Assembly (NCBI RefSeq): GCF_910577125.1
Contig: NZ_CAJTMN010000020.1
Span: 1 to 29,335 of the forward strand
Source of the DNA: an uncultured Rikenella sp.
Lineage (GTDB): Bacteria > Bacteroidota > Bacteroidia > Bacteroidales > Rikenellaceae
Direction: 5' to 3'
DNA length: 29,335 bases
Translations under genes and position numbers: made by a program
In this document: positions 1 to 6,246 of the stretch, piece by piece
Position numbering within the stretch: the stretch's first letter is position 1
How the letters are laid out: the number at the start of each line of letters is the position of its first letter
Notes under the pieces: model-generated
What the model saw: the letters and a program-made list of their open reading frames with translations, nothing else
The model's database searches: none
Told to the model about the DNA's origin: nothing

Positions 1-632
1 TCAAAACGTGCCAGCACATTTTGACGCTTTCCCTTTTAAGGTGTGGCGCGCGGTGTCTTCGGGCACTCCGACAGGGCCGCCTCTACCCTAACTGGATAGA
101 ACTGGCCTCAGGCCGGCCGGGCCCCGCGTGCCCGCGGTGGGCGAATGGCCGCCTCTACCCCAACCGGATGAAACTGCCCTGCGCGAGCGGCGTCCGGCCA
201 ATAAGGCCAAGAGAACCCCAATAAAACGCCCGGTGGGCGCCCCGGCGGGACAGAGCGATACTATGTATCGCTAAGGCCGCCTCGCCCCCCCCCCGTTTAT
301 TCCGAGAGGCAACGCAACTGAAAACCGTAGGCGCGGTAGTCCGAGCTGCTGGGATAAAGGTATGTCACACTGAAATTCAAGGACATTCCGTGATTGCCAC
401 CTACCGACGACGAGTAGCTGAAACCGCCGTTGTCAATGCTTACCAGCTCGCCATTAGACTTCTCGCGGAAGCCCGGGGCGGGGATAATAAACGGTGGGTG
501 CAATACAATAAATGAACGGTGAGGGAGGTTGCATAAAGCAGAGAAAGTGGAATCCGGGGAGGAGGATACAATATCCGTGATACGCGGAAGAACGAAATGG
601 AGTGGGGTAATAAAAGGGGCGATGGCTGAGGA
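1..632. repeat. Intergenic repeat mosaic 1 (left edge to rlmN)
   Basis: This stretch holds no ordinary gene. From the left it contains the truncated right part of a GTCAAAA-type palindrome ending in GGCGCGCG (1-53), a GTGTC-TTCG-GGCAC hairpin (53-66), a box reading CCTCTACCCTAACTGGATAG (82-101) that recurs in the other mosaics, a CGCCC/GGGCG hairpin (227-239), a GCGATAC/GTATCGC hairpin (about 256-273), a run of ten C (285-294), and lectin-type cassette A (297-479). Between 504 and 632 only a 6-bp CCTCTC/GAGAGG hairpin beginning at 640, just beyond the edge, stands out. All modules reappear in mosaics 2-5. Confidence 0.75.
297..479 (-). repeat. Cassette A: orphan DGR-type variable C-terminus
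   Basis: On the minus strand this is a 60-codon block from APGFR to LRCLSE followed by TAA. It carries the family landmarks NG..L, a GG/GY turn, SSS, L.F, P and R..G.QLRC of the C-type-lectin-like / Fibrobacter-paralogous C-terminus. The last codons (CAG TTG CGT TGC CTC TCG GAA TAA) are identical in copies A, B, C, D and F, while the interior differs widely. Upstream the frame stays open for about a dozen codons (HPPFIIPAPG), resembling cassette C, and then nothing recognisable follows, so this is a gene end without a gene. Alternatives are a decayed paralogue or a silent donor. Confidence 0.7.
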
Positions 633-710
633 GTGGAAACCTCTCGACGAGAGGGTGGGGAGGCGGGAAACCGGAGGGACGATATTATTTTAACATTGAA
701 CGATATACGG

Positions 711-1760
711 ATGGAAAAGGTGTTGAAAAAGGAGGAGTGGCTGATGGGAAGGTCGCTGCAGGAGCTGAAACAGGTCGCGGAGGAGATCGGGATGAAGGCG
801 TTTGCGGGGAGGCAGATGGCGGACTGGATCTATAAAAAACGGGTGGCGGGGATCGACGGGATGACGAATCTTTCGCTGGAGGCTCGGAGGAGGCTCGGGG
901 AGGCGGGATATGTGGTCGGGAGGCGGGAACCGTGCGAGGTGCAGGTCTCGGTGGACGGGACGAAAAAGTATTTGTTCCGGACGCTCGGCGGGGGGTATAT
1001 CGAGGCGGTATATATCCCGGACGGGGAGCGGGCGACGTTGTGTGTCTCGTCGCAGGCGGGGTGCCGGATGGGGTGCCGGTTCTGTATGACGGGGAGGCAG
1101 GGGTTCAGGCATCACCTGACGGCGGGTGAGATTGTCAATCAGGTGGTGGCGATTCCGGAGGCGGAGCGGCTGACGAATATCGTCTTCATGGGGATGGGGG
1201 AGCCGATGGATAATGTCGGAGAGGTGCTCAGGGCGGTGGAGATTCTCACGGCGGAGTGGGGGCTGGGGTGGAGTCCGACGAGGATCACGGTCTCGACGGT
1301 GGGGGTGATTCCGGCGATGGAGAGGCTGTTGAGGGAGACGAAGGTGCATCTGGCGGTCAGTCTGCACGATCCCTTCGGGGAGGAGAGGGGGCGGTTGATG
1401 CCGGTGGAGAGACGCTACGAGATCGAGGAGGTGGTCGGGGCGCTCAGAAAACAAGACTTCGCGCATCAGCGGAGGCTGAGTTTCGAGTATATCGTTTTCA
1501 AGGGAGTGAACGATTCGAAGAGGCATGTGGAGGGGCTGGCGAGGCTGCTGAAGGGGTTGCCGTGCCGGATCAATCTGATCCGGTTCCATGCGATTCCGGA
1601 GAGTTCGCTCAGGGGGGTGTCGCCGGAGGAGATGAAGCGGATAAACGGGGCGCTGAATGCGGCGGGGATCCTCACGACGACGAGGGGATCGAGGGGGGAG
1701 GATATTCTGGCGGCGTGCGGGTTGCTCTCGACGGTGGCGCAGGAGGAGGCCGGGGCATAG
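711..1760 (+). CDS. rlmN: Dual-specificity 23S rRNA/tRNA adenine-C2 methyltransferase RlmN
   Basis: A cytoplasmic radical-SAM enzyme that methylates C2 of A2503 in 23S rRNA and of A37 in some tRNAs (family knowledge). From the chosen ATG the protein is 349 residues, the usual length. The radical-SAM cysteines CxxxCxxC are at about residues 118, 122 and 125 (AGCRMGCRFCMTG), GMGEPMDN follows, and the C-terminal catalytic Cys lies in DILAACG near 336. The N-terminal GRSLQELK...AGRQMADWIY segment is typical. An in-frame ATG at 633 would add 26 residues that look unlike the family (acidic, Gly-rich), so 711 is preferred. No clear TAnnTTTG promoter is visible. It stands alone, flanked by repeat mosaics on both sides. 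Identification is secure; the start is less so. Confidence 0.95.
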   Translation: MEKVLKKEEWLMGRSLQELKQVAEEIGMKAFAGRQMADWIYKKRVAGIDGMTNLSLEARRRLGEAGYVVGRREPCEVQVSVDGTKKYLFRTLGGGYIEAVYIPDGERATLCVSSQAGCRMGCRFCMTGRQGFRHHLTAGEIVNQVVAIPEAERLTNIVFMGMGEPMDNVGEVLRAVEILTAEWGLGWSPTRITVSTVGVIPAMERLLRETKVHLAVSLHDPFGEERGRLMPVERRYEIEEVVGALRKQDFAHQRRLSFEYIVFKGVNDSKRHVEGLARLLKGLPCRINLIRFHAIPESSLRGVSPEEMKRINGALNAAGILTTTRGSRGEDILAACGLLSTVAQEEAGA

Positions 1761-1780
1761 GCGGGCGGCAGTTATTCTAA

Positions 1781-2144
1781 GGCGCGCGAACGGAGAACGA
1801 GATAGAGGATTGGGCTACTCCAGTTGCAGAAATGCGCAAGCATTTCCCGTCCACGGGACGTGGGGCCCGGCCGGCCTGAGGCCAGTCGAAGCTCGACGCG
1901 CGCCACGCCTAAGGAGGCGATTCAACGCTTTCGGCGATAAGCCGAAAGAGAATGAATCGCCCGGCGCGCGGACAGAGAACAAGGCGAAGATTTGGACCGA
2001 CCCAGCCGCAGCGATGCGTAAGCATCGCCCGTCCACGGGGCGTGGGGCCCGGCCGGCCTGAGGCCAGTCGAAGCTCGACGCGCGCCACGCCTAAGGAGGC
2101 GATTCAACTGTTTCGGCGATGAGCCGAAAGAGAATGAATCGTCC
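1781..2144. repeat. 182-bp tandem duplication
   Basis: Two direct copies begin with GGCGCGCG at 1781 and 1963, and a third GGCGCGCG at 2145 closes the array. Each unit contains the AGAGAAC box, a GAAATGC/GCATTTC or GCGATGC/GCATCGC hairpin, the run TGGGGCCCGGCCGGCCTGAG, and a palindrome built on GGCGATTC/GAATCGCC. The copies differ mainly in the AGAGAAC-proximal 45 bases and in paired stem positions. Inverted relatives of the unit lie at about 25060-25300. Confidence 0.8.
1898..1970. repeat. GCGCGCC-framed palindrome (GGCGATTC stem type)
   Basis: GCGCGCC at 1898-1904 and GGCGCGCG at 1963-1970 frame nested stems: GGCGATTC (1916-1923) with GAATCGCC (1954-1961), and CTTTCGGC (1928-1935) with GCCGAAAG (1941-1948), loop GATAA. 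A sister copy is at 2080-2152. Confidence 0.8.
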
Positions 2145-2152
2145 GGCGCGCG
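2080..2152. repeat. GCGCGCC-framed palindrome (GGCGATTC stem type), second tandem copy
   Basis: Same architecture as 1898-1970, shifted by 182 bp. GGCGATTC (2098-2105) pairs with GAATCGTC (2136-2143), leaving one G-T wobble. Inner arms are TTTCGGC and GCCGAAA with loop GATGA. Confidence 0.75.
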
Positions 2153-2245
2153 AGAAAAATATGAACAAAGCTCATCCCGCGCGCGACCGCTGGATACGAT
2201 TTCCACCAGCGCGCGGGAAAACCGGGTAGAGTTTGCTATTCCGGA

Positions 2246-2259
2246 GTGCCCGAAGGCAC
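2246..2259 (-). repeat. GTGCC/GGCAC tetraloop hairpin
   Basis: A 5-bp stem with loop CGAA on plus, which is TTCG on minus. Relatives with UNCG-type loops occur at 53-66 (TTCG, plus), 2897-2910 (TCCG, minus), 3536-3549 (TCCG, minus), 15256-15269 (TACG, plus) and 25769-25782 (TTCG, plus). One exception with a different loop lies at about 24835-24848. Confidence 0.65.
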
Positions 2260-2260
2260 C

Positions 2261-2337
2261 GCGCGCCGACGCCTGAAGAAGCGATTCTCTATTTTGTTTG
2301 ACGGTAAGTCAAAATAGAGAATCGCGTAAGGCGCGCG
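2261..2337. repeat. GCGCGCC-framed palindrome with a 16-bp perfect stem
   Basis: GCGCGCC (2261-2267) and GGCGCGC (2331-2337) frame GCGATTCTCTATTTTG (2281-2296), which pairs perfectly with CAAAATAGAGAATCGC (2310-2325). The stem sequence differs from the other family members although the frame is the same. A GTGCC-CGAA-GGCAC hairpin (2246-2259) abuts its left side. Confidence 0.8.
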
Positions 2338-2911
2338 GAAAAATGTCAGAAGTGGCGGAGCGATAGCGGAGCCGCAGTGAGGCGGACACGGGGCCGAGAG
2401 CGAGTAGCGCGATTCCGCGAGGAATCGCCGGGCTTGCGCGCTGGGCCTTCGGCCCACCCGGGGAGCGCGCAGCCCGAAACGGCAGAGGATTAGGCTGTGC
2501 TCTTGTGACCCGCAGGGTCGCGCAGTCCGTCGCCCCCCCGGTGGCGGGGACGCATAGCGTCTTTTATCGGCCGCCTTTACCCCCATATAGTGCCTTTGCT
2601 GGCGCCGAACAGCATTGGGCTGAGAGCAAGTAGCGCGATTCGCAGAATCGCCGGCCTCGGAGCGCAGCGAACGCCACAGGCGGGCGCCGGGGGGCGCGCC
2701 CGAGGACGAATGGGCGGAGATTTTGGGATGGGGAGTATGGTTGGATGAAGTTGGATCGGGCCGGCGCCCGGGAGAGACCGCAATTCTCGATGCATGAGCG
2801 GCGTGTTGCGGGCCTCCCGAGGGGGAGGCGTCCGGCCCGTGCGGCTCACAGAGCCGCAGGAACTATGCCTATTAGGGTAGAGGCGGCCATTTCGGAGTGC
2901 CCGGAGACACT

Positions 2912-3094
2912 TTATTCCGAGAGGCAACGCAACTGACGACCGTTGGCTAAGCTCGCGGTGTAGCTGGGGTAGATCCATTCCATACCGAAATATAAGTGCA
3001 CGCCACCGGTCCCGTTAACCGAAGAAGCACAACTATAACCGTATAGACCGACGTTGACCAGCGCGCCCGAGGTGTTTCCGCGGTAGCCCGGGGC
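2912..3094 (-). repeat. Cassette B: orphan DGR-type variable C-terminus
   Basis: A 60-codon minus-strand block from APGYR to LRCLSE plus TAA, collinear codon for codon with cassettes A, C and D. The interior reads SGALVNVG...GYSCASSVNG...L.FG and is intact (no stop, no frameshift). Two landmark positions differ from the family: Cys where most copies have Trp before SS, and Leu where the others have Arg before the [AG].G turn. The stop codon is followed on the minus strand by a GTGTC-TCCG-GGCAC hairpin (2897-2910). Upstream (DTAHWKCGST) there is no recognisable gene body. Confidence 0.7.
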
Positions 3095-3150
3095 GGTGCT
3101 GCCGCACTTCCAATGGGCCGTGTCTACCCAAAATGAATCACCGGGGGATT

Positions 3151-3217
3151 TTCAAGGGGGATGCAGTCCCCTTGAATGTGTTCTTTGCCTACTTTCTACC
3201 ACATAGTAGAAAGTAGG
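3151..3217. repeat. Pair of strong hairpins
   Basis: TTCAAGGGG (3151-3159) pairs with CCCCTTGAA (3168-3176). After an 11-base gap, CCTACTTTCTAC (3188-3199) pairs perfectly with GTAGAAAGTAGG (3206-3217) around a 6-base loop. No T-run follows either one, so intrinsic termination is not obvious. I see no other copy in the window. Confidence 0.7.
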
Positions 3218-3313
3218 GGCCCCCGCGGCCCGAGCGGAACAGAGAGAAGAGGTAAACTAATCACCTCGACATTAACAGCCACCCGACACTTGTCGGATAA
3301 ACGAGCTTTTTCC

Positions 3314-3385
3314 GCGCGCCTTGGGAAATCTTGTCAAAACGCCCAAGTGCATTTTGACGATTTCCCCTTTAAGGCGTGGCGCGCG
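3314..3385. repeat. GCGCGCC-framed palindrome (GGGAAATC / GTCAAAA stem type)
   Basis: GCGCGCC (3314-3320) and GGCGCGCG (about 3378-3385) frame GGGAAATC (3323-3330) with GATTTCCC (3359-3366), and GTCAAAAC (3333-3340) with ATTTTGAC (3351-3358). The same stem type occurs at 1-53 (truncated), 14303-14376 and 25504-25576. Confidence 0.8.
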
Positions 3386-3550
3386 TTGGTTTGAGGGTAC
3401 TGCGCTCGGGCCGTGCGGGCCCCACTAATAAGGCAGAGACAACCCTAACAAAACACCCTGTGGGTGCGTGGACGGGCGAAACTGCGTTTCGCTGCGGCTG
3501 TGTCATCCCAATAGGGTAGAGGCGGCCATTTCGGAGTGCCCGGAGGCACT

Positions 3551-3733
3551 TTATTCCGAGAGGCAACGCAACTGGAAACCGAAACCGCGGTTATACGATC
3601 CGCTTGGATTGAGACTTTGTAAATGGAAATGCAGGTCCAGACCGGTGATATTGGTCATGGAGGAAGACCAATAGCAACCGTAGCTGCTTACGCTCACTGG
3701 CGCGTTCGTATTGCCACTGCGATAGCCCGGGGC
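3551..3733 (-). repeat. Cassette C: orphan DGR-type variable C-terminus
   Basis: A 60-codon minus-strand block from APGYR to LRCLSE plus TAA, intact in frame, with YWSSS, LDLHFH and P.GSYNRGFGFQLRC. The frame remains open upstream as KHPPVFLLPAPG, similar to HPPFIIPAPG of cassette A, so these two share slightly more of the ancestral gene. One base after the stop (minus strand) comes a perfect AGTGCC-TCCG-GGCACT hairpin. Further upstream on the minus strand are the AT-rich repeats at 3784-3857, which could in principle serve as its promoter; no exact TAnnTTTG was found there. Confidence 0.7.
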
Positions 3734-3783
3734 GGGAAGAAGAAATACGGGGGGATGTTTGGCTGCCGGTCTGGCGGGCGGTC

Positions 3784-3857
3784 GTCACAATAAATATATA
3801 AGCGGTCACGATAAATATATGAGCGAAATATATAAACGGTCACAATCCATAAATAAG
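3784..3857. repeat. AT-rich GTCAC-type direct repeats
   Basis: Repeats start at 3784 (GTCACAATAAATATATAAGC), 3805 (GTCACGATAAATATATGAGC) and 3839 (GTCACAATCCATAAATAAG), with an extra AAATATATAAACG at 3826-3838. Spacing is 21 and 34 bp. This is by far the most AT-rich spot in mosaic 2. It lies downstream of the AraC gene and upstream of cassette C on the minus strand. Confidence 0.6.
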
Positions 3858-3937
3858 AGAGCAAGTGCGGAAACCTCGGGAAACAGGGACGGGCGGGAAA
3901 AGGACTGCGGGCGGACGGGGAGAGAAAACAGGGGGGA

Positions 3938-4783
3938 TTACAGGTGGCTGTTGCGGTATTCTTTGGGGGAGATGCCTTCGTGGCGTTTGAAGTAGCGGCC
4001 GAGGTAGGACTGGTCGGCGAAGCGGAGGCGGTCGGAGATCTCCTGGATGTTCAGTTCGGTGGACTGGAGCAGGGCTTTGATCTCGAGGATGGCGAACTCG
4101 TCGATGATGGTCTTGGCGGTCAGGCCGACGACCTGGCGGGAGATGCCGGTCAGGTATTTGGCCGAGATGCAGAGGCGGTCGGCGTAGAAAGAGACTTCGC
4201 GCTCGGTGCCGGCGTGTTCGCGGACGAGGGCGATGAATTTCCTGAAGAGCGTTTCCTGGCGGTTGCCGCCGGTGATCTCGCGGCCGCCGAAACTACGGTG
4301 GGATTTGTCGTAGATCTCCAGAAACAGGGCGCGGAGAAGCTGTTGGGCGATAGTCTCCTGAAAGCGGTTCTCGCTGTCGGCGTAGAGGGCGGCGGCGGTC
4401 TGGAGCAGGGTGTGCATCGTCTCGGTGGAGCCGTCCGAGGAGGTGTAGCAGGGGTGTTCTTTCAGGAAGGCGAAGAAGCCGAGTTCGAGCCGCAGGGAGG
4501 CTTGGGCGAACATCTCGCGGGAGAAGCTGAAGGCGGAGACGTTGCAGTCGTTGCTGATCTGTTCGAGCTGGACGATCGAGCCGGGGAGGAGCATGACGTA
4601 GGTGCCGGAAGTGACGGTGTACGATTGCAGGTCGATGCGGAAGGTCGCGCGGCCCTGGCGGAAGAAGAGGAAGAGGCCGCCTTCCAGTTTGCGCAGGCGC
4701 GAGGAGGAGGAGCCTTTCAGCTGGAAGGGACCGGCCCAAAAGGTGTTTTGTACGAGGATCGTTTCCGAATTTTGCCATTTCAT
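3938..4783 (-). CDS. AraC-family transcriptional regulator
   Basis: A cytoplasmic DNA-binding regulator of 281 residues from the preferred ATG at 4783 (MKWQNSET). A longer frame to 4864 would run into the divergent promoter region. The N-terminal half looks like a cupin-type effector domain (FRIDLQSYTVTSGTYVMLLPG near residues 48-68). The C-terminal ~90 residues hold the two helix-turn-helix motifs: VSFYADRLCISAKYLTGISRQ, then IQEISDRLRFADQSYLGRYFK followed by G.SPKEYR, the classic AraC signature. It is divergent from the RND efflux operon with 161 bp between the starts, so it probably controls that operon in response to a compound bound by the N-terminal domain (inference from layout). The effector cannot be read from the sequence. 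Confidence 0.9.
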   Translation of the reverse strand: MKWQNSETILVQNTFWAGPFQLKGSSSSRLRKLEGGLFLFFRQGRATFRIDLQSYTVTSGTYVMLLPGSIVQLEQISNDCNVSAFSFSREMFAQASLRLELGFFAFLKEHPCYTSSDGSTETMHTLLQTAAALYADSENRFQETIAQQLLRALFLEIYDKSHRSFGGREITGGNRQETLFRKFIALVREHAGTEREVSFYADRLCISAKYLTGISRQVVGLTAKTIIDEFAILEIKALLQSTELNIQEISDRLRFADQSYLGRYFKRHEGISPKEYRNSHL

Positions 4784-4809
4784 AGCCGCTCGATTTTTCA
4801 GATTGACAA

Positions 4810-4817
4810 CAAAAATA
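4810..4817 (-). promoter_or_regulatory. Candidate -7 box for the AraC-family gene
   Basis: CAAAAATA on plus reads TATTTTTG on minus, matching the Bacteroidetes TAnnTTTG box, 27 bases before the chosen start at 4783. A -33 element is not clear. This spacing supports the shorter AraC start. Confidence 0.4.
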
Positions 4818-4884
4818 GCGTTTTCCGGGAAACGGACGGAGGGGGTTGTTCCGAAAATCAACAAAATAAAAGCTGTTTAATCGG

Positions 4885-4914
4885 TTTTTTCTGGGCCGAA
4901 AAAATTTATCTTTG
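4885..4914 (+). promoter_or_regulatory. Promoter of the RND efflux operon
   Basis: TATCTTTG at 4907-4914 matches the Bacteroidetes -7 consensus TAnnTTTG exactly, with a T-rich -33 region (TTTTTT, 4885-4890) at about the right distance. The first ATG of the adaptor follows 30 bases downstream. The interval between it and the AraC start is the natural place for the regulator's operator. Confidence 0.65.
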
Positions 4915-4944
4915 CACTCTCTATAAATCCAAACAGGAACGAAC

Positions 4945-6195
4945 ATGATGAACGAAATGGTTTGCATGATGCTGAAGCGGGTGGGCCTGGCGGCTCTCTG
5001 CGCGGTGGCGGCGGTCGGATGTCAACAGGCTCCGCCGGCGCAAATGGTGGCTCAATATGAGGTGATGACGGTGGAACCGGCGGACAGAACGCTGTCGAGC
5101 ACCTATTCGGCGTCGATCCGCGGACGGCAGGATATCGATATCTATCCGCAGGTGGGGGGGACGCTGACGCAGGTGGCGGTGACGGAGGGGCAGCGGGTCA
5201 AGAAGGGACAGACGCTCTTCGTGATCGACCAGGTGCCGTACCGGGCGGCGTTGCAGACGGCGACGGCCAATGTGGCGGCTGCGGAGGCGCAGCTGGCTAC
5301 GGCGCAGCTGAATTATGACAGCCGGCAGGAGCTGTTCAAGGAGAATGTCGTGTCGGAGTTCGATATGAATACGGCCAAGAATACGCTGCTGGCGGCGAAG
5401 GCGCAGCTGGCGCAGGCCAAGGCGCAGGAGGTCAATGCGCGCAACAGCCTCTCCTATACGGTGGTGAAGAGCCCGGCGGACGGGGTGGTCGGGACGCTGC
5501 CCTACCGGGTGGGGGCGCTGGTGAGTGCCAATATGCCGCAGCCGCTGACGACGGTGTCGGATAATTCGGACATGTATGTCTATTTCTCGATGACGGAAAA
5601 TCAGCTGCTCGATCTGATCCGGGAGTACGGGTCGAAGGATGCGGCGCTGAAACAGCTGCCGGAGATTACGCTGACGCTGAGCGATAAGTCGGCTTACCCG
5701 AAGGGGGGGCGGATCGAGTCGATCAGCGGGGTGATCGACCGCGCGACGGGGGCGGTGAGCCTCAGGGCGGTCTTCCCGAACAAGGAGGGGCTGCTGCACT
5801 CGGGCGGTACGGGAAATGTGGTGGTGCCGGTGACGCGGACGGGGGTCGTGGTGATTCCCCAGGGGGCGACGTTCGAAATCCAGGACAAACGCTTTGTCTA
5901 CAAGGTGGTGGACGGAAAGGCGCAGTCGGCGCCGGTGAAGGTGACGAAGGTCAACGGCGGCCAGGAGTTCATCGTGGACGAGGGGCTGGTGTCGGGCGAT
6001 GTGATTGTGGTCGAAGGGGTCGGCTTGCTGCGTGAGGGGACGCCGATCGTGCCGAAGGGACAGCAACCGCAGGCGCAGCAGCCGCAGGAGGCCGATCAGG
6101 GACAACAGGCTCGACTGCCGGAGGAACAGGCGCAGGTGGCGGAGGACGATGAGGCGAAGGCGGAGGCGATCCGGAAACATACGGATAACGAATAA
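4945..6195 (+). CDS. RND efflux periplasmic adaptor (membrane-fusion lipoprotein)
   Basis: AcrA/MexA-type adaptor linking the inner-membrane pump to the outer-membrane channel. In the 416 residues, a signal peptide ends in a lipobox at AVGC (Cys26), so it is anchored as a lipoprotein. A lipoyl-like half-motif IYPQVGGTLTQVAVTEGQRV lies near 65-85, then an Ala/Gln-rich alpha-helical hairpin (about 105-155), the second lipoyl half (VVKSPADGVVGTLPYRVGALV, about 170-190), and beta-barrel and membrane-proximal domains to about 370. The last ~45 residues are an unusual Gln/Glu/Asp/Lys-rich tail (PKGQQPQAQQPQEADQ onward). First gene of a three-gene operon, 51 bp before the pump. ATG 4948 directly follows 4945 and is an equally possible start. 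Confidence 0.93.
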   Translation: MMNEMVCMMLKRVGLAALCAVAAVGCQQAPPAQMVAQYEVMTVEPADRTLSSTYSASIRGRQDIDIYPQVGGTLTQVAVTEGQRVKKGQTLFVIDQVPYRAALQTATANVAAAEAQLATAQLNYDSRQELFKENVVSEFDMNTAKNTLLAAKAQLAQAKAQEVNARNSLSYTVVKSPADGVVGTLPYRVGALVSANMPQPLTTVSDNSDMYVYFSMTENQLLDLIREYGSKDAALKQLPEITLTLSDKSAYPKGGRIESISGVIDRATGAVSLRAVFPNKEGLLHSGGTGNVVVPVTRTGVVVIPQGATFEIQDKRFVYKVVDGKAQSAPVKVTKVNGGQEFIVDEGLVSGDVIVVEGVGLLREGTPIVPKGQQPQAQQPQEADQGQQARLPEEQAQVAEDDEAKAEAIRKHTDNE

Positions 6196-6246
6196 TCGTT
6201 CGGAGGAGAGAGGAGTTTTTAATATCAACCGGGGAGGAATAATTGC

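Larger units (their letters stand above)
1761..3937. repeat. Intergenic repeat mosaic 2 (rlmN to AraC gene)
   Basis: About 2.2 kb with no ordinary gene. It contains a 182-bp tandem duplication (1781-2144), palindromes at 1898-1970, 2080-2152, 2261-2337 and 3314-3385, a tetraloop hairpin at 2246-2259, a module shared with 14471-14662 (2351-2478), a GAGAGC.AGTAGCGCGATTC box (about 2620-2660), lectin-type cassettes B (2912-3094) and C (3551-3733), paired strong hairpins at 3151-3217, and AT-rich GTCACAATAAATA-type repeats at 3784-3857. Open frames here are short, follow the repeats and have no family match that I recognise apart from the cassettes. Confidence 0.75.

Noticed and set aside
633..710. 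Upstream start for rlmN at 633
   Set aside because: The added 26 residues are unlike RlmN N-termini and the protein from 711 already has normal length.
1800..2160. CRISPR-like array
   Set aside because: Only two 182-bp units with internal hairpins and no short identical repeats with unique spacers. No cas genes nearby.
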